In this document: positions 44,154 to 56,929 of the stretch, in pieces
Layout of the letters: the number at the start of each line of letters is the position of its first letter
Numbering within the stretch: position 1 is the stretch's first letter
Source of the DNA: an uncultured Pelagibacteraceae bacterium
GTDB lineage: Bacteria; Pseudomonadota; Alphaproteobacteria; Pelagibacterales; Pelagibacteraceae
Assembly (NCBI GenBank): GCA_902629935.1
Contig: CACOSU010000002.1
Coordinates: 1 to 64,000, forward strand
Direction of reading: 5' to 3'
Length of the DNA: 64,000 nt
The notes under the pieces: model-generated
Database searches by the model: none
Seen by the model: the letters and a program-made list of their open reading frames with translations, nothing else
Told to the model about the DNA's origin: nothing
Position numbers and translations under genes: made by a program

Positions 44154-45925
44154 AAGAATATAATATCATAGAACATGAGTACGATGTTGTTGTGCTAGGA
44201 GCTGGAGGCTCTGGATTAAGAGCGGCTGTAGGACTTAGTGAGGCCGGATTAAAAACAGCTTGTATCTCAAAAGTATTTCCAACTAGAAGTCATACATCAG
44301 CTGCACAAGGCGGTATTTCAGCATCTCTCGGAAATATGGGTGAAGATGATTGGAGATGGCACATGTATGATACTGTAAAAGGTGCAGATTGGTTGGGTGA
44401 CCAAGACAGTATTGAGTATTTGTGTAAAGAGGCGCCAAAAGCTGTATTAGAATTAGAACAATATGGAGTTCCATTTAGCAGAACTGAAGAAGGAAAAATA
44501 TATCAAAGACCGTTCGGTGGTATGACAAAAAATTATGGTAATGGAATTGTCCAAAGAACGTGTGCAGCAGCAGATAGAACTGGACATGCAATTTTGCATA
44601 CACTTTATGGTCAAGCGTTAAAACATAATACAGAATTTTTTATAGAATACTTCGCGTTAGATTTGCTAATGAAAAATGGTGAATGCAAAGGATTGATTGC
44701 TTGGAATTTAAATGATGGGACTATACACAGATTTAGAGCTCACACAGTAATTATTGCTACCGGTGGATATGGAAAAGTTTATTATTCAGCAACATCTGCA
44801 CATACATGTACGGGCGATGGTAATGCGATGGTGTTAAGAGCAGGTCTGCCACTACAAGATATGGAATTTGTACAATTTCATCCTACAGGGATATATGGTC
44901 ATGGTACCTTGATAACAGAAGGAGCACGAGGAGAAGGAGGATATCTAACAAATTCAAAAGGTGAGAGATTTATGGAAAGGTATGCTCCAAACGCAAAAGA
45001 TTTGGCATCACGAGATGTTGTAAGCAGGTCAATGTCAATTGAGATTAATGAGGGAAGAGGAGTTGGAAAAGAACAAGATCATGTCCATTTAAATTTAAAT
45101 CATCTTGATAAAGAAATTATTGAAAGCAGGTTGCCAGGAATAACAGAGGCTGCAAGATTATTTGCAAATGTTGATGTCACAAAAGAACCAATTCCAGTAG
45201 TACCAACAGTTCATTATAATATGGGAGGTATTCCTACTAATTATAAAGCAGAGGTGTTAACTGTTAATGGTTCTGAAAAAACTGTGCCTGGATTGATGGC
45301 AATTGGTGAAGCAGCATGTGTTTCTGTACATGGTGCAAATAGGCTTGGATCTAATTCATTAATTGACCTGGTAGTATTTGGAAGAGCAGCAGCAAAGAGA
45401 GCTGCTGAATTAATAAAACCAGGAACACCACATGAAGAAATATCTGAAACTGAAACTCAAAAATGTTTAGATAGATTTGATAAACTTAGAAATGCTAATG
45501 GAAATAATAGCACTGCAGAATTAAGACTTTCAATGCAAAAAACTATGCAATCAAAGTGTGCTGTATTTAGAACAGAAAAAAATTTGAAAGAAGGTGTTGA
45601 GGATATTAGAAAAACCTATGATGGAATGGACTCTATATCTGTTAAAGATAGATCTTTGGTATTTAACACAGATTTAGTAGAAACCTTAGAATTTGATAAT
45701 TTAATAAGACAAGCTGTAACAACCGTGGATTCAGCTTACCATAGAAAAGAAAGCAGAGGTGCACATGCAAGAGACGATTACCCTAAAAGAGATGATGCAA
45801 AATATATGCAACATACACTAGCTTGGTGTGATGGAAAAAATACTAAAATAAGTTATAGAGATGTTCATAAGTCAACATTAACAAACGAAGTTCAATATTT
45901 CCCACCTCAAGAGAGAGTATATTAA
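44150..45925 (+). CDS. sdhA: Succinate dehydrogenase flavoprotein subunit
   Basis: [66 protein letters not shown]. Confidence 0.97.
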   Translation: MKEYNIIEHEYDVVVLGAGGSGLRAAVGLSEAGLKTACISKVFPTRSHTSAAQGGISASLGNMGEDDWRWHMYDTVKGADWLGDQDSIEYLCKEAPKAVLELEQYGVPFSRTEEGKIYQRPFGGMTKNYGNGIVQRTCAAADRTGHAILHTLYGQALKHNTEFFIEYFALDLLMKNGECKGLIAWNLNDGTIHRFRAHTVIIATGGYGKVYYSATSAHTCTGDGNAMVLRAGLPLQDMEFVQFHPTGIYGHGTLITEGARGEGGYLTNSKGERFMERYAPNAKDLASRDVVSRSMSIEINEGRGVGKEQDHVHLNLNHLDKEIIESRLPGITEAARLFANVDVTKEPIPVVPTVHYNMGGIPTNYKAEVLTVNGSEKTVPGLMAIGEAACVSVHGANRLGSNSLIDLVVFGRAAAKRAAELIKPGTPHEEISETETQKCLDRFDKLRNANGNNSTAELRLSMQKTMQSKCAVFRTEKNLKEGVEDIRKTYDGMDSISVKDRSLVFNTDLVETLEFDNLIRQAVTTVDSAYHRKESRGAHARDDYPKRDDAKYMQHTLAWCDGKNTKISYRDVHKSTLTNEVQYFPPQERVY

Positions 45926-46704
45926 TGGTTCAAATTAGTTTGCCCAAGAATTCAGAAGTTAAAAAGGGCAAATACTTTCAAGATAAAACTGGTTCTAAAA
46001 ATATAAGAAAAGTTAACGTATATAGATGGGATCCATCAACTGGGGAAAACCCTAGAATAGATACATATGAAGTTGATATGGATAATTGCCCATCTAAAGT
46101 ATTGGATATTTTAAATAAAATTAAAAATGAAATTGATCCAACATTAGCTTATAGAAGATCTTGTGCTCATGGAGTTTGTGGCTCATGTGCTATGAATATG
46201 GGAGGAAAAAATGGACTTGCTTGTACAAAATCTCATGCAGAAATTGACGGTGACATAGACATTTATCCATTACCACATTTAAAAGTTAAAAAAGATTTAA
46301 TAGGAGATTTAGATGGACTATATAAACAATATCAATCAATTGAACCTTGGTTAAAAAATAATTCAACGAAACAAACAAATGAAATTTATCAATCTAAAGA
46401 TGATAGAGCAAAATTAGATGGTGCATACGAATGTATTATGTGTGCATGTTGTTCTACATCATGTCCAAGCTATTGGTGGAATGGCGATAAATATTTAGGT
46501 CCAGCAGTTCTCTTACAAGCTTATAGATGGATAATCGACAGTAGAGACGAAGATAGAAAACAGAGACTAAAAAAAGTTGCAGATGAATTAAAACTTTACA
46601 GGTGTCATACGATTTTAAATTGTACAAGCGCATGTCCTAAAGGCTTAAATCCTGCAAAAGCTATCGCAGAAATAAAAAAAATGCTAGCAACAGCTAATGT
46701 TTAA
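45925..46704 (+). CDS. sdhB: Succinate dehydrogenase iron-sulfur subunit
   Basis: [59 protein letters not shown]. Confidence 0.97.
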   Translation: MVQISLPKNSEVKKGKYFQDKTGSKNIRKVNVYRWDPSTGENPRIDTYEVDMDNCPSKVLDILNKIKNEIDPTLAYRRSCAHGVCGSCAMNMGGKNGLACTKSHAEIDGDIDIYPLPHLKVKKDLIGDLDGLYKQYQSIEPWLKNNSTKQTNEIYQSKDDRAKLDGAYECIMCACCSTSCPSYWWNGDKYLGPAVLLQAYRWIIDSRDEDRKQRLKKVADELKLYRCHTILNCTSACPKGLNPAKAIAEIKKMLATANV

Positions 46705-46743
46705 ATAGACTAAACAAGAATTTTGCTTTAAAAAACCTTATTC

Positions 46744-48237
46744 ATGAAATTAATTGAACACTTTGTAAATGGAAAAATAATTTCAGGCTCATCAAATAGG
46801 AATGGAAAAGTATTTAATCCAGCTACTGGAGAGCAAGATACTGAAGTACGACTTGCAAGCAAGAGTGATTTGGATAATGCTGTTGAAATAGCAAAAAAAG
46901 CTTTTGAAACTTGGTCTCTAAAGCCTTCACTTCAAAGAGCAAGAATAATTTTCAAGTTTAAAGATTTAGTTGAAAAAAATTCTGAAGAGCTCACAAAATT
47001 GATTGTCTCAGAACATGGAAAAGTTTATGAGGATGCAAAAGGCTCCCTAACAAGAGGATTAGAAGTAGTAGAATTTGCTTGTGGAATTCCACATTTGTTA
47101 AAAGGTGAGTACTCAGAAAATGTAGGCACAGATGTTGATAGTTATTCTATGAGACAGCCGCTAGGTGTGGTTGCTGGAATTACTCCATTTAATTTTCCTG
47201 CAATGGTACCAATGTGGATGTTTCCTATAGCTATAGCTTGTGGGAATACTTTTATTCTTAAACCTTCGGAAAAAGATCCATCTTGCCCTTTGAGATTAGC
47301 TGAATTACTTTCTGAAGCCGGTCTCCCTGACGGAGTGTTTAATGTAATAAATGGGGATAAAGAGGCTGTTGATGCAATTTTAGAAAACAAAGATGTCAAA
47401 GCTGTTAGTTTTGTAGGTTCTACTCCTATCGCAAAATATATATATGAAAATTCAGCTAAAAATGAAAAAAGAGTTCAAGCTTTAGGCGGAGCTAAAAATC
47501 ATTTAGTTGTAATGCCAGATTGCGATTTAGATGGTGCAGTTAATGGTTTAATGGGTGCAGCATATGGTTCAGCTGGTGAGAGATGTATGGCTCAATCAGT
47601 TGCTGTTGCAGTTGGAGATATTGGAGATGAGCTCGTATCAAGATTATCAAAAAAAGCTGAGGCTTTAAAAGTAGGCCCTGGAATGGACAAAACATCAGAA
47701 ATGGGGCCTTTGGTTACCAAAGAACATTTAGAAAAAGTTACTAGTTATGTTGATTTAGGTGTAAAGGAAGGAGCAAAATTAGTAGTCGATGGAAGAGGTT
47801 TAAAACTTCAGGGTTATGAAAATGGTTTCTATATTGGTGGATGTTTATTTGATCATGTAAGTAAAGATATGAGAATTTATAAAGAAGAAATATTTGGTCC
47901 AGTATTATCAGTTGTAAGAGCAAAAACTTTTGAAGAGGCTGCAAAATTAATCAATGACCATGAGTATGGAAATGGAGTTAGTATATATACAAGAGATGGT
48001 GATGCAGGTAGAACTTTTGCAAGTAAAATTCAAGTAGGTATGGTTGGAATAAATGTACCTATTCCAGTACCGATGGCATTTCATAGCTTTGGCGGTTGGA
48101 AAAGATCTATATTTGGAGATAGTGGAATGCATGGTATGGAAGGAATAAAATTTTATACTAAACTTAAAACAGTAACATCTAGATGGCCTTCAGGTGTCCG
48201 ATCGAATGCGGAATTTGTTATGCCAACAATGAAATAA
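46744..48237 (+). CDS. mmsA: (Methyl)malonate-semialdehyde dehydrogenase (CoA-acylating)
   Basis: PLGVVAGITPFNFPAMVPMWMFP, SAGERCMAQSVAVAVG, MAFHSFGGWKRSIFGD. Confidence 0.92.
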   Translation: MKLIEHFVNGKIISGSSNRNGKVFNPATGEQDTEVRLASKSDLDNAVEIAKKAFETWSLKPSLQRARIIFKFKDLVEKNSEELTKLIVSEHGKVYEDAKGSLTRGLEVVEFACGIPHLLKGEYSENVGTDVDSYSMRQPLGVVAGITPFNFPAMVPMWMFPIAIACGNTFILKPSEKDPSCPLRLAELLSEAGLPDGVFNVINGDKEAVDAILENKDVKAVSFVGSTPIAKYIYENSAKNEKRVQALGGAKNHLVVMPDCDLDGAVNGLMGAAYGSAGERCMAQSVAVAVGDIGDELVSRLSKKAEALKVGPGMDKTSEMGPLVTKEHLEKVTSYVDLGVKEGAKLVVDGRGLKLQGYENGFYIGGCLFDHVSKDMRIYKEEIFGPVLSVVRAKTFEEAAKLINDHEYGNGVSIYTRDGDAGRTFASKIQVGMVGINVPIPVPMAFHSFGGWKRSIFGDSGMHGMEGIKFYTKLKTVTSRWPSGVRSNAEFVMPTMK

Positions 48238-48246
48238 AGGAAATCA

Positions 48247-49209
48247 ATGACAAAAATATCTTTAATTGGTGCAGGCCAAATTGGTGGCACTCTTGCACAT
48301 TTAATTGGAACAAAGGAATTAGTTAACGAAGTAGTTTTATTTGATGTAGCTAGTGGAATTGCTAAAGGAAAGGCTTTAGATATTGCACAATCTTCGTCAG
48401 TTGACGGATTTAATGTTAAACTCTCAGGAACTGATAAATACGAAGATATAAAAGATTCTGACGTAATTATAATTACTGCTGGTGTACCAAGAAAACCTGG
48501 AATGAGCAGAGATGATCTTCTTGGAATAAATTTAAAAATTATTAAACAAGTTGCAGAAGGTGTTAAGAAGAATGCTCCTAATGCTTTCGTGATTTGTATC
48601 ACAAATCCTTTAGATGTTATGGTTATGGCATTTCAAAAATTCTCTGGTTTACCGTCAAGTAAAGTTGTTGGAATGGCAGGTATTTTAGATAGCTCAAGAT
48701 TTAAATTATTTTTATCACTTGAACTTAATGTACCTGTAAAAGAAATTGAGGCAATGGTTATGGGTGGTCATGGTGATACTATGGTTCCAATGCCGAGATT
48801 TACAAAGATTTCAGGTAAACCATTATTAGATCTTGTAAAGGATGGAAAAATTTCTGCAGATAGAGTTGAAGAAATTAATCAAAGAACAAGAGACGGTGGT
48901 GCTGAGATAGTCAAGTATTTAGAAAAAGGATCAGCCTTTTATGCACCTGCAGCATCTGGTGTTCAAATGGCAGAGTCATACTTAAATGACCAGAAAAAAT
49001 TGTTACCTTGTGCCGTTAAACTAAATGGAGAATACGGTGTCCAAAATGTTTATGCAGGTGTGCCAGTTGTCATTGGAAAAGATGGTGTGGAAAAAATCGA
49101 ACAGATTGATTTAGATGATTTAGAAAAAAAGGAATTTATGAAATCAATAGACGCTGTAAAAGCTCTATGGGAAGCTGCATCTAAAATAGATCCTGATTTA
49201 TCTAAATAA
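48247..49209 (+). CDS. mdh: Malate dehydrogenase
   Basis: [44 protein letters not shown]. Confidence 0.96.
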   Translation: MTKISLIGAGQIGGTLAHLIGTKELVNEVVLFDVASGIAKGKALDIAQSSSVDGFNVKLSGTDKYEDIKDSDVIIITAGVPRKPGMSRDDLLGINLKIIKQVAEGVKKNAPNAFVICITNPLDVMVMAFQKFSGLPSSKVVGMAGILDSSRFKLFLSLELNVPVKEIEAMVMGGHGDTMVPMPRFTKISGKPLLDLVKDGKISADRVEEINQRTRDGGAEIVKYLEKGSAFYAPAASGVQMAESYLNDQKKLLPCAVKLNGEYGVQNVYAGVPVVIGKDGVEKIEQIDLDDLEKKEFMKSIDAVKALWEAASKIDPDLSK

Positions 49210-49211
49210 CA

Positions 49212-50372
49212 ATGAATATCCACGAGCATCAAGCTAAACAAATATTAAAGAAATATGGTGCTACAGTTCCAGAAGGAGTATTTGCTCTTAATGTTGATGA
49301 GCTCATAGAAAAAGCAAAAGCACTAAAAACTCAGAAATACGTCTTAAAAGCACAAATTCATGCTGGCGGTAGAGGAAAAGCTGGCGGTATAAAAATTTTA
49401 AACTCTATTGAGGAATTAACGGTAGCAGCTAATGAGTTACTTGGAAAAACATTAGTTACTCAACAAACGGGACCTGAAGGTAGAGAGGTAAAAAGATTAT
49501 ACGTAGAAGAGTCCTCAAATATAGATCAAGAGTTTTACCTTTCATGTTTAGTTGACAGGGCAAGTTCTAAAATCGCATTTATATCAAGCGATCAAGGTGG
49601 AATGGATATTGAGAAAGTTGCACGTAGTTCACCTGAAAAAATTACAACTACAAAAGTTGATATGAGAAATGAAATTTCAGATTTAGATTGTGAAAAAATA
49701 ATTAAAATTTTTAATTTAAATAAAAATACAAAAAAACAAGCAATATCGTTAATTAAATCAATATATAAAATGTTTGTGAGTACTGATGCAAATATGGTTG
49801 AAGTAAATCCATTAATTTTGACAAAAGAGGAAAAAATTGTTTGTTTAGATGCAAAAGTAAATTTTGATTCAAACGCTTTATTTAGACATCCAGAAATTGT
49901 CAAATTGAGAGATTTAAACGAGGAAGATTCAACTGAGATAGAAGCTAGCAAGCATGATCTCGCCTACATCAAACTAGATGGAAGTATTGGTTGTATGGTG
50001 AATGGAGCTGGATTAGCAATGGCAACGATGGATATAATTAAATTGTATGGCAAAGAGCCAGCAAATTTTTTAGATGTAGGTGGTGGAGCGTCTAAGGAAA
50101 AAGTGTCCGCTGCATTAAAGATAATTCTTTCAGACAAAAATGTTAAAGGTATTTTAATAAATATTTTTGGAGGAATCATGAGATGCGATGTTCTTGCCCA
50201 AGGAGTAATTGATGCAGCTAAAGAAATTAATATTAGTGTACCTTTGGTAGTAAGATTAGCAGGTACAAATTTCAAAGAAGGAAAAGAAATTCTTGAAAAT
50301 TCAGGATTAAAATTAATTTCTGCAGAAAATTTAGATGATGCAGCTAAGAAAATTGTTGAGGCAATAAAATAA
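49212..50372 (+). CDS. sucC: Succinyl-CoA synthetase beta subunit
   Basis: [50 protein letters not shown]. Confidence 0.97.
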   Translation: MNIHEHQAKQILKKYGATVPEGVFALNVDELIEKAKALKTQKYVLKAQIHAGGRGKAGGIKILNSIEELTVAANELLGKTLVTQQTGPEGREVKRLYVEESSNIDQEFYLSCLVDRASSKIAFISSDQGGMDIEKVARSSPEKITTTKVDMRNEISDLDCEKIIKIFNLNKNTKKQAISLIKSIYKMFVSTDANMVEVNPLILTKEEKIVCLDAKVNFDSNALFRHPEIVKLRDLNEEDSTEIEASKHDLAYIKLDGSIGCMVNGAGLAMATMDIIKLYGKEPANFLDVGGGASKEKVSAALKIILSDKNVKGILINIFGGIMRCDVLAQGVIDAAKEINISVPLVVRLAGTNFKEGKEILENSGLKLISAENLDDAAKKIVEAIK

Positions 50373-50373
50373 T

Positions 50374-51249
50374 ATGTCAGTTTTAGTAAATAAAAATACT
50401 AAAGTAATTTGTCAGGGATTTACTGGTGCACACGGAACTTTCCATTCAGAGCAAGCTATAAAATATGGAACTAACCTTGTTGGAGGTGTTACACCAAAGA
50501 AAGGTGGACAAAAACATTTAGAGAGACCAGTTTTTAACAGCGTGTTAGAAGCAAAAAATGAAGTAGGAGCTGATGCGACTATGATTTATGTACCCGCTAA
50601 ATTTGCAGCCGCCGCTATCATTGAAGCTATTGAAGCATCAGTCGAACTTATTGTTTGTATAACAGAGGGAATTCCAATTCAGGATATGCTTAAAGTAAGA
50701 CAAAGATTAAATGGTTCTAATAGCAGATTGATTGGACCCAATTGTCCAGGAATTATCACTCCAGACGAATGTAAAATCGGAATTATGCCGGGTAATATTC
50801 ACAAAAGAGGAAGCGTTGGAATTGTATCAAGATCAGGGACATTAACATATGAGGCAGTAGCACAAACAACTGAAAATAGACTTGGTCAATCAACCTGTAT
50901 AGGAATTGGTGGAGATCCTATTAATGGAACTAATTTTATAGATTGTTTAGATTTATTTTTAAATGATGATGAAACAGAGTCTATTTTAATGATAGGCGAA
51001 ATTGGAGGGACAGCCGAAGAAGAAGCTGCTGACTTTATAAAAAATCATAAGATTAAAAAACCTATAGTTGGATTTATTGCAGGAATTACAGCTCCTCCAG
51101 GCAGAAGAATGGGTCATGCTGGTGCCATAATATCAGGTGGCAAAGGTGGAGCCGTAGATAAAATTGAGAAAATGGAAGAATGTGGCATTACAGTTGCTAA
51201 ATCACCATCAATTATTGGAAAAACTTTATTTAATAAACTGTCTAATTGA
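50374..51249 (+). CDS. sucD: Succinyl-CoA synthetase alpha subunit
   Basis: [58 protein letters not shown]. Confidence 0.97.
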   Translation: MSVLVNKNTKVICQGFTGAHGTFHSEQAIKYGTNLVGGVTPKKGGQKHLERPVFNSVLEAKNEVGADATMIYVPAKFAAAAIIEAIEASVELIVCITEGIPIQDMLKVRQRLNGSNSRLIGPNCPGIITPDECKIGIMPGNIHKRGSVGIVSRSGTLTYEAVAQTTENRLGQSTCIGIGGDPINGTNFIDCLDLFLNDDETESILMIGEIGGTAEEEAADFIKNHKIKKPIVGFIAGITAPPGRRMGHAGAIISGGKGGAVDKIEKMEECGITVAKSPSIIGKTLFNKLSN

Positions 51250-51284
51250 AAAATAATATTAGAGGGATATATTGAATAAAAAAG

Positions 51285-54203
51285 ATGTCTTCATCAAATA
51301 ATCTCGATTTCAAAAAAACTTCATTTTTAAATAAGTCTAATAGTGCATTTATAGAGGAAATGTATTTAAAATTTATTAATAAAGATGCTGATCTTCCAGA
51401 AAGTTGGGTAAATTATTTTGAGGGGATTGGTGAAGAATTAAATATAATAGCTAAAGAAATTAATGGTCCATCTTGGGGACCAACTAAAAAAAAAATAAAT
51501 ATCGATGAATTGCAAAAGAAAATTGAAGATCAGGATATAAGTTACGTTAATAACTTCAAATTAGATAAATCAGAAAAATTTAATTTTCAATTACTTGCTG
51601 ACTCAAATAAGGATTCAATAAGCGCAGTAGCATTAATTAGAGCATATAGATTAAGAGGGCATTTATTAGCAGATCTTGATCCATTAGAAATGAGAGAATC
51701 TGAATATTTAGATGAGCTTCATCCTGATTTTTATGGTTTCAAAAAAGAAAATTACGATAAGAAAATATTTTTAAATGGAGTCATTAATCTCAAGTATGCA
51801 AACATAAGAGAAATACTTAAATTTATGAAGAAAACCTATTGTGGAAAAATAGGTTATGAGTTTATGCATATTTCTAACCCAGTAGAGAGAAAATGGTTTA
51901 GGGACAGAATAGAACAAGATAAAAATGCACTTCAGTTTACAAAAAATGGTAAAGAGGCAATTTTAAATAAACTAGTACAGGCAGAAGGATTTGAAAAATT
52001 CTTAGCTACCAAATACGTAGGAACCAAAAGATTTGGTTTAGATGGTGGAGAAAGTTTAATACCTGCTCTTGAGCAAATAATAAAAATCGGTGGGCAAAAT
52101 AATATAAAAGAAGTAAAAATAGGAATGTCTCATAGAGGCAGATTAAATGTTTTAGCAAATGTTTTACAAAAGTCTTATAAGAAAATTTTTAACGAATTTG
52201 CTGGTGAGTTTAGTTCTGATACTGAAGATAGTGCTGGAGATGTAAAATATCATCTTGGAGCATCTTCAAATAGAGAGTTTGATGGTAATTCAGTTCATGT
52301 AAGCTTAACGGATAACCCTTCTCATTTAGAAGCTGTTAATCCTGTAGTTTTAGGGCAAACAAGAGCTAAACAATTTTTTCACAAAGATAGAGAGAGAAAT
52401 AAAGTTATACCTATTCTAATTCATGGAGATGCAGCTTTTGCCGGACAAGGTGTTGTATCTGAGTGTTTTGCAATGTCTGGACTACCTGGCCATAATACTG
52501 GAGGCACTATTCATATCATTGTTAATAATCAGATAGGATTTACTACGAGTCCTAGATTTGCTAGGTCTTCACCTTATCCATCTGATGTTGCAAAAATGGT
52601 AGAAGCACCAATTCTGCATGTAAATGGGGATGATCCAGAAGCTGTTGTTTATGCAACTAGAATAGCAACAGAATTTCGGTTAAAATTTAATAGAGACGTA
52701 GTAGTAGATTTAATTTGTTATAGAAGATTTGGACATAATGAGGGAGATGAGCCTTCATTTACACAACCCTTAATGTACAAAAAAATTAAATCTCATCCAA
52801 GTGTTTACAAAATTTATGGTAATAAACTTGTAAACGAAAAATCTATAACTCAAGAATTGTTAAATCAAAATGTCAAATCATTTAAGGATTTGCTAGATCA
52901 ACAATACAAGAGTGCAAAAGATTATAAGCCTCAGATAGAATGGTTTGAAGGAACATGGTCAAGATATAAACCTGAAAGAGGCAAAGATAAAAGAGGTATA
53001 ACAGGTTATGAAGAAAATAAGTTAAAATTAATTTCAGATAAAATAAATGCTATTCCTGAAAATAAAAATATTCATAAAACTATTACTAAGATATTTAATG
53101 CAAGAAAAAAAAGTATTGAGAAAGGTACTGGAATCGATTGGTCTTCTGCAGAGGCTCTTGCATTTGGATCATTACTTGAGGAAGGGTATCCAGTTAGACT
53201 TGTAGGACAAGACTCTGGTAGAGGAACTTTTAGTCAACGACATTCTGTTTTGAGAAATCAAAAAGATAATTCTAGGTACGTTCCACTTAACAACATTTCT
53301 GAGAATCAAAGTCAATTTGAGGTAGTAGACAGTTTTTTATCAGAACTTGCAGTTTTAGGATTTGAATATGGTTACAGTCTTGTAGAACCAAACACCCTTA
53401 CTCTTTGGGAGGCGCAATTTGGTGATTTTGCAAATGGTGCTCAAGTAGTAATTGATCAATTTATTGCATCTGGAGAGAGAAAATGGAATAGAGCTTCTGG
53501 TATAGTAATGTTGTTGCCTCATGGATACGAAGGACAAGGACCAGAACATTCCTCGGCAAGATTAGAGAGATTTTTACAATTATGCTCCAACGATAATATG
53601 CAAGTAATGAATTGTACGACACCAGCAAATTATTTTCATGCTTTGAGAAGACAAATGCATAGAAGTTTCAGGAAGCCATTAATTATAATGTCTCCAAAAT
53701 CTTTATTAAGAAATAGATATTGTGTCTCAAATTTAGAGGATTTTAACAAAAAAAATACTTTTCATAGGGTATTGTGGGACCATGCTATCGATCCTAAGTC
53801 AAAAGGATTTATTAAACTTAAAGAAAGTTCTCAAATTAAAAAAGTAATTCTTTGTTCTGGAAAAATATACTTTGATTTATTAGATGCTAGAGAAAAACTT
53901 AAAAGAGATGATGTTGTGATGTATAGAATTGAGCAATTATATCCGTTTCCTGCAAAAGCTTTGGTTAAAGAGTTAAAACCATATACTAAAAATGCTAAAT
54001 TTTTCTGGTGTCAAGAAGAACCAAAAAATATGGGTGCTTGGTTTTCAGTAAGAGATTATATCCAATGGACATTAGATACATTAAAGGCTAATAATAATAA
54101 CGTTTCTTATATAGGAAGAAGCCCAGACGCAACCCCTGCAACAGGATACGCTAAAAGGCACAATTCTCAACAACAAGAAATAATTAAAGAGGTATTTAAT
54201 TAA
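51285..54203 (+). CDS. sucA: 2-oxoglutarate dehydrogenase E1 component
   Basis: [72 protein letters not shown]. Confidence 0.97.
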   Translation: MSSSNNLDFKKTSFLNKSNSAFIEEMYLKFINKDADLPESWVNYFEGIGEELNIIAKEINGPSWGPTKKKINIDELQKKIEDQDISYVNNFKLDKSEKFNFQLLADSNKDSISAVALIRAYRLRGHLLADLDPLEMRESEYLDELHPDFYGFKKENYDKKIFLNGVINLKYANIREILKFMKKTYCGKIGYEFMHISNPVERKWFRDRIEQDKNALQFTKNGKEAILNKLVQAEGFEKFLATKYVGTKRFGLDGGESLIPALEQIIKIGGQNNIKEVKIGMSHRGRLNVLANVLQKSYKKIFNEFAGEFSSDTEDSAGDVKYHLGASSNREFDGNSVHVSLTDNPSHLEAVNPVVLGQTRAKQFFHKDRERNKVIPILIHGDAAFAGQGVVSECFAMSGLPGHNTGGTIHIIVNNQIGFTTSPRFARSSPYPSDVAKMVEAPILHVNGDDPEAVVYATRIATEFRLKFNRDVVVDLICYRRFGHNEGDEPSFTQPLMYKKIKSHPSVYKIYGNKLVNEKSITQELLNQNVKSFKDLLDQQYKSAKDYKPQIEWFEGTWSRYKPERGKDKRGITGYEENKLKLISDKINAIPENKNIHKTITKIFNARKKSIEKGTGIDWSSAEALAFGSLLEEGYPVRLVGQDSGRGTFSQRHSVLRNQKDNSRYVPLNNISENQSQFEVVDSFLSELAVLGFEYGYSLVEPNTLTLWEAQFGDFANGAQVVIDQFIASGERKWNRASGIVMLLPHGYEGQGPEHSSARLERFLQLCSNDNMQVMNCTTPANYFHALRRQMHRSFRKPLIIMSPKSLLRNRYCVSNLEDFNKKNTFHRVLWDHAIDPKSKGFIKLKESSQIKKVILCSGKIYFDLLDAREKLKRDDVVMYRIEQLYPFPAKALVKELKPYTKNAKFFWCQEEPKNMGAWFSVRDYIQWTLDTLKANNNNVSYIGRSPDATPATGYAKRHNSQQQEIIKEVFN

Positions 54204-54208
54204 TTATA

Positions 54209-55507
54209 ATGAGTGAAAAAATTTTAGTTCCAACTCTTGGTGAAAGTATAACCGAAGCCACTGTTGCTAAATGGTTAAAAAATCCCGGCGATGTAGTTCA
54301 AGTAGATGAACCAATAGTAGAACTTGAGACAGATAAGGTAAATTTAGAGGTGCCATCACCAATTGCTGGAGTATTATCAGAGATAAATTCACAAGATGGA
54401 TCAGTTGTTGAAGTAGGAGCATTATTAGGTTCAGTATCAGCAGAAGATGGTGTGGTTAAATCTGCGCCAAAACCCCAAAAAGAAATCAAGCAAGAGGAAT
54501 TAGTTCCTGCAGAGAGCAATGTAATAAAATTAGATGCAAATAAAAAAGAACCAAAAGTATTTGAAGAACAAGAGATAGAAAAACCCAAAGAGAAACCCTT
54601 AGTTTTAACTGAGGAAATTAAATTAGATGTTGCTCCAAAAATAGATGTTAATCCAACATTGTCTCCAGCAGTAAGAAAAATTGTAACCGAAAATAATATC
54701 GATATTAATTCAATTCAAGGTTCAGGAAAAGATGGGAGAGTTTTAAAAGGAGATTTAATAGGTTTGATGGGTACAAATCCAAAACCATCTGAAAGAAAAA
54801 TTCAATATGGTGAAGAAGAACGAATTAAGATGACCAGGTTGAGACAAACTATTGCGAAAAGATTAAAGCAAGCTCAAGAGAATGCTGCTCTTTTAACAAC
54901 ATTTAACGAGGTTGATATGAGCAGTGTAATGGAAATGAGGAAAGAAAATCAAGAGGACTTCCAATCTCGTTATGGGATAAAATTAGGATTTATGTCTTTC
55001 TTTGTAAAAGCATGTGTAGTTGCTTTAAAAAATTTCCCTGCAGTGAATGCTGAAGTAGATGGAGATGAGATTATCTATAAAAACTATTACAATATTAGTT
55101 TTGCTGTTGGAACAGATAAGGGTTTGGTTGTTCCAGTTTTAAGAAATGCAGATGAATTATCCTTTGCTGATATTGAAAAAAATATTAAAGAAATTTCAGA
55201 AAAAGCTCGAGATGGAAAGCTAACCATTGAGGATCTTCAGGGAGGAACATTTACTATAAGTAATGGAGGCGTGTATGGGTCTATGCTTTCAACACCAATA
55301 CTAAATTTACCTCAATCTGGCGTGTTAGGCATGCATAATATAGTAGAAAGACCTGTAGTTGTAGATGGTGAAATCAAAATAAGACCGATTATGTATTTAG
55401 CATTATCATATGATCATAGAATTATTGATGGGAAAGAATCTGTATCCTTCCTTAAAATGATTAAAGAAAACTTAGAAGACCCTAGAAGGTTGTTTTTAGA
55501 TATTTAA
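54209..55507 (+). CDS. sucB: 2-oxoglutarate dehydrogenase E2 (dihydrolipoyl succinyltransferase)
   Basis: [11 protein letters not shown] lipoyl site, peripheral subunit binding domain, [17 protein letters not shown]. Confidence 0.96.
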   Translation: MSEKILVPTLGESITEATVAKWLKNPGDVVQVDEPIVELETDKVNLEVPSPIAGVLSEINSQDGSVVEVGALLGSVSAEDGVVKSAPKPQKEIKQEELVPAESNVIKLDANKKEPKVFEEQEIEKPKEKPLVLTEEIKLDVAPKIDVNPTLSPAVRKIVTENNIDINSIQGSGKDGRVLKGDLIGLMGTNPKPSERKIQYGEEERIKMTRLRQTIAKRLKQAQENAALLTTFNEVDMSSVMEMRKENQEDFQSRYGIKLGFMSFFVKACVVALKNFPAVNAEVDGDEIIYKNYYNISFAVGTDKGLVVPVLRNADELSFADIEKNIKEISEKARDGKLTIEDLQGGTFTISNGGVYGSMLSTPILNLPQSGVLGMHNIVERPVVVDGEIKIRPIMYLALSYDHRIIDGKESVSFLKMIKENLEDPRRLFLDI

Positions 55508-56907
55508 TGTCAGAAAAATTTCAAGCTGTAGTTATTGGAGGTGGACCTGGTGGCTATGTTTGTGCAATCAGACTTGCTCAATTAGGATTAAAAACGGCGT
55601 GTATAGAGTCTAGAGGGTCCTTGGGAGGTACTTGTTTAAATATTGGTTGTATCCCATCCAAAAGCTTACTTAATTTATCTGAAGAATTTCATAAAGTTAA
55701 AAGATTAGCAAATAAAGGTATTGAAGTTGGTGAAGTAAAATTAAATTTAGACAAAATGATGAAGAGTAAAGATAAAGCTGTTACAGTTCTTACAAAAGGT
55801 GTCGAATTTCTTTTGAAAAAAAATAAAGTTACTTACTTTAAAGGTCACGGAAGTTTTAAATCTAAAAATCAAATTTTAATAAAGGATGACCAAAATAAAG
55901 AAACTATAATCCAAACAGAAAAAACAATTATTGCAACAGGATCGGTTCCAGTTTCACTACCAGGAATAGAAATAGATGAGAAAACAATTGTTTCATCAAC
56001 AGGTGCTTTAAAATTAGAGAAAGTTCCTCAGAAAATGGTGGTAGTAGGAGGAGGCTATATAGGATTGGAGATGGGATCTGTATGGTCAAGACTTGGAGCA
56101 GAAGTTCAAGTAGTTGAATTTTTAGATCACATCACACCTGGAATGGATAAAGAAATTTCTTCAGAATTTATGAAAATTTTAAAAAAACAAGGAATGAAAT
56201 TTAATATGCAAAATAAAGTTGAAACAATTAAAAAAAATGCAACGGGAGCAGTTGTTTCAACAACAGATAAAGATGGTAATAAAAATAATTTTGAGTGCGA
56301 TGTTGTTTTAATTTCTGTTGGTAGAAAGCCTAATACTGATGGTTTAAATTTAGAGTCTGTAGGAGTAGATCTTGATGAAAGAAATAGAATTAAAACTAAT
56401 AAAAGTTTTAAGACAAATGTTGAAAATATTTATGCAATAGGTGATGTAATTGTTGGTCCGATGCTTGCACACAAAGCAGAGGATGAAGGTATAGCAGTTG
56501 CAGAAAATATAGTTGGTCAATCTGGGCATGTAAATTATGACACAATCCCAGGAGTAGTTTATACAACACCAGAAGTAGCCTCAATTGGTAAAACTGAGGA
56601 ACAATTAAAAGAATTAAATAAAAAATATAAAGTAGGGAAATTTTCATTTATGGCTAACTCAAGAGCCAAAGCTATAGATGATTCAGAAGGTTTTGTTAAA
56701 ATCTTAGCTGATGAGCAAACTGATAAAGTATTAGGTGCACATATAATTGGACCTCATGCAGGAGAATTAATTGCAGAGATTGGTGTTGCAATGGAATTTG
56801 GTGCAAGTTCAGAGGATATAGCCCGAACTTGTCATGCTCATCCGACGTTTTCTGAAGCAGTTAAAGAAGCTGCTTTATCAGTAGATAAAAGAGCAATACA
56901 CTCTTAA
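55507..56907 (+). CDS. lpdA: Dihydrolipoyl dehydrogenase
   Basis: [52 protein letters not shown]. Confidence 0.97.
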   Translation: MSEKFQAVVIGGGPGGYVCAIRLAQLGLKTACIESRGSLGGTCLNIGCIPSKSLLNLSEEFHKVKRLANKGIEVGEVKLNLDKMMKSKDKAVTVLTKGVEFLLKKNKVTYFKGHGSFKSKNQILIKDDQNKETIIQTEKTIIATGSVPVSLPGIEIDEKTIVSSTGALKLEKVPQKMVVVGGGYIGLEMGSVWSRLGAEVQVVEFLDHITPGMDKEISSEFMKILKKQGMKFNMQNKVETIKKNATGAVVSTTDKDGNKNNFECDVVLISVGRKPNTDGLNLESVGVDLDERNRIKTNKSFKTNVENIYAIGDVIVGPMLAHKAEDEGIAVAENIVGQSGHVNYDTIPGVVYTTPEVASIGKTEEQLKELNKKYKVGKFSFMANSRAKAIDDSEGFVKILADEQTDKVLGAHIIGPHAGELIAEIGVAMEFGASSEDIARTCHAHPTFSEAVKEAALSVDKRAIHS

Positions 56908-56929
56908 TTTTTTTTCATATTATAAAAAT

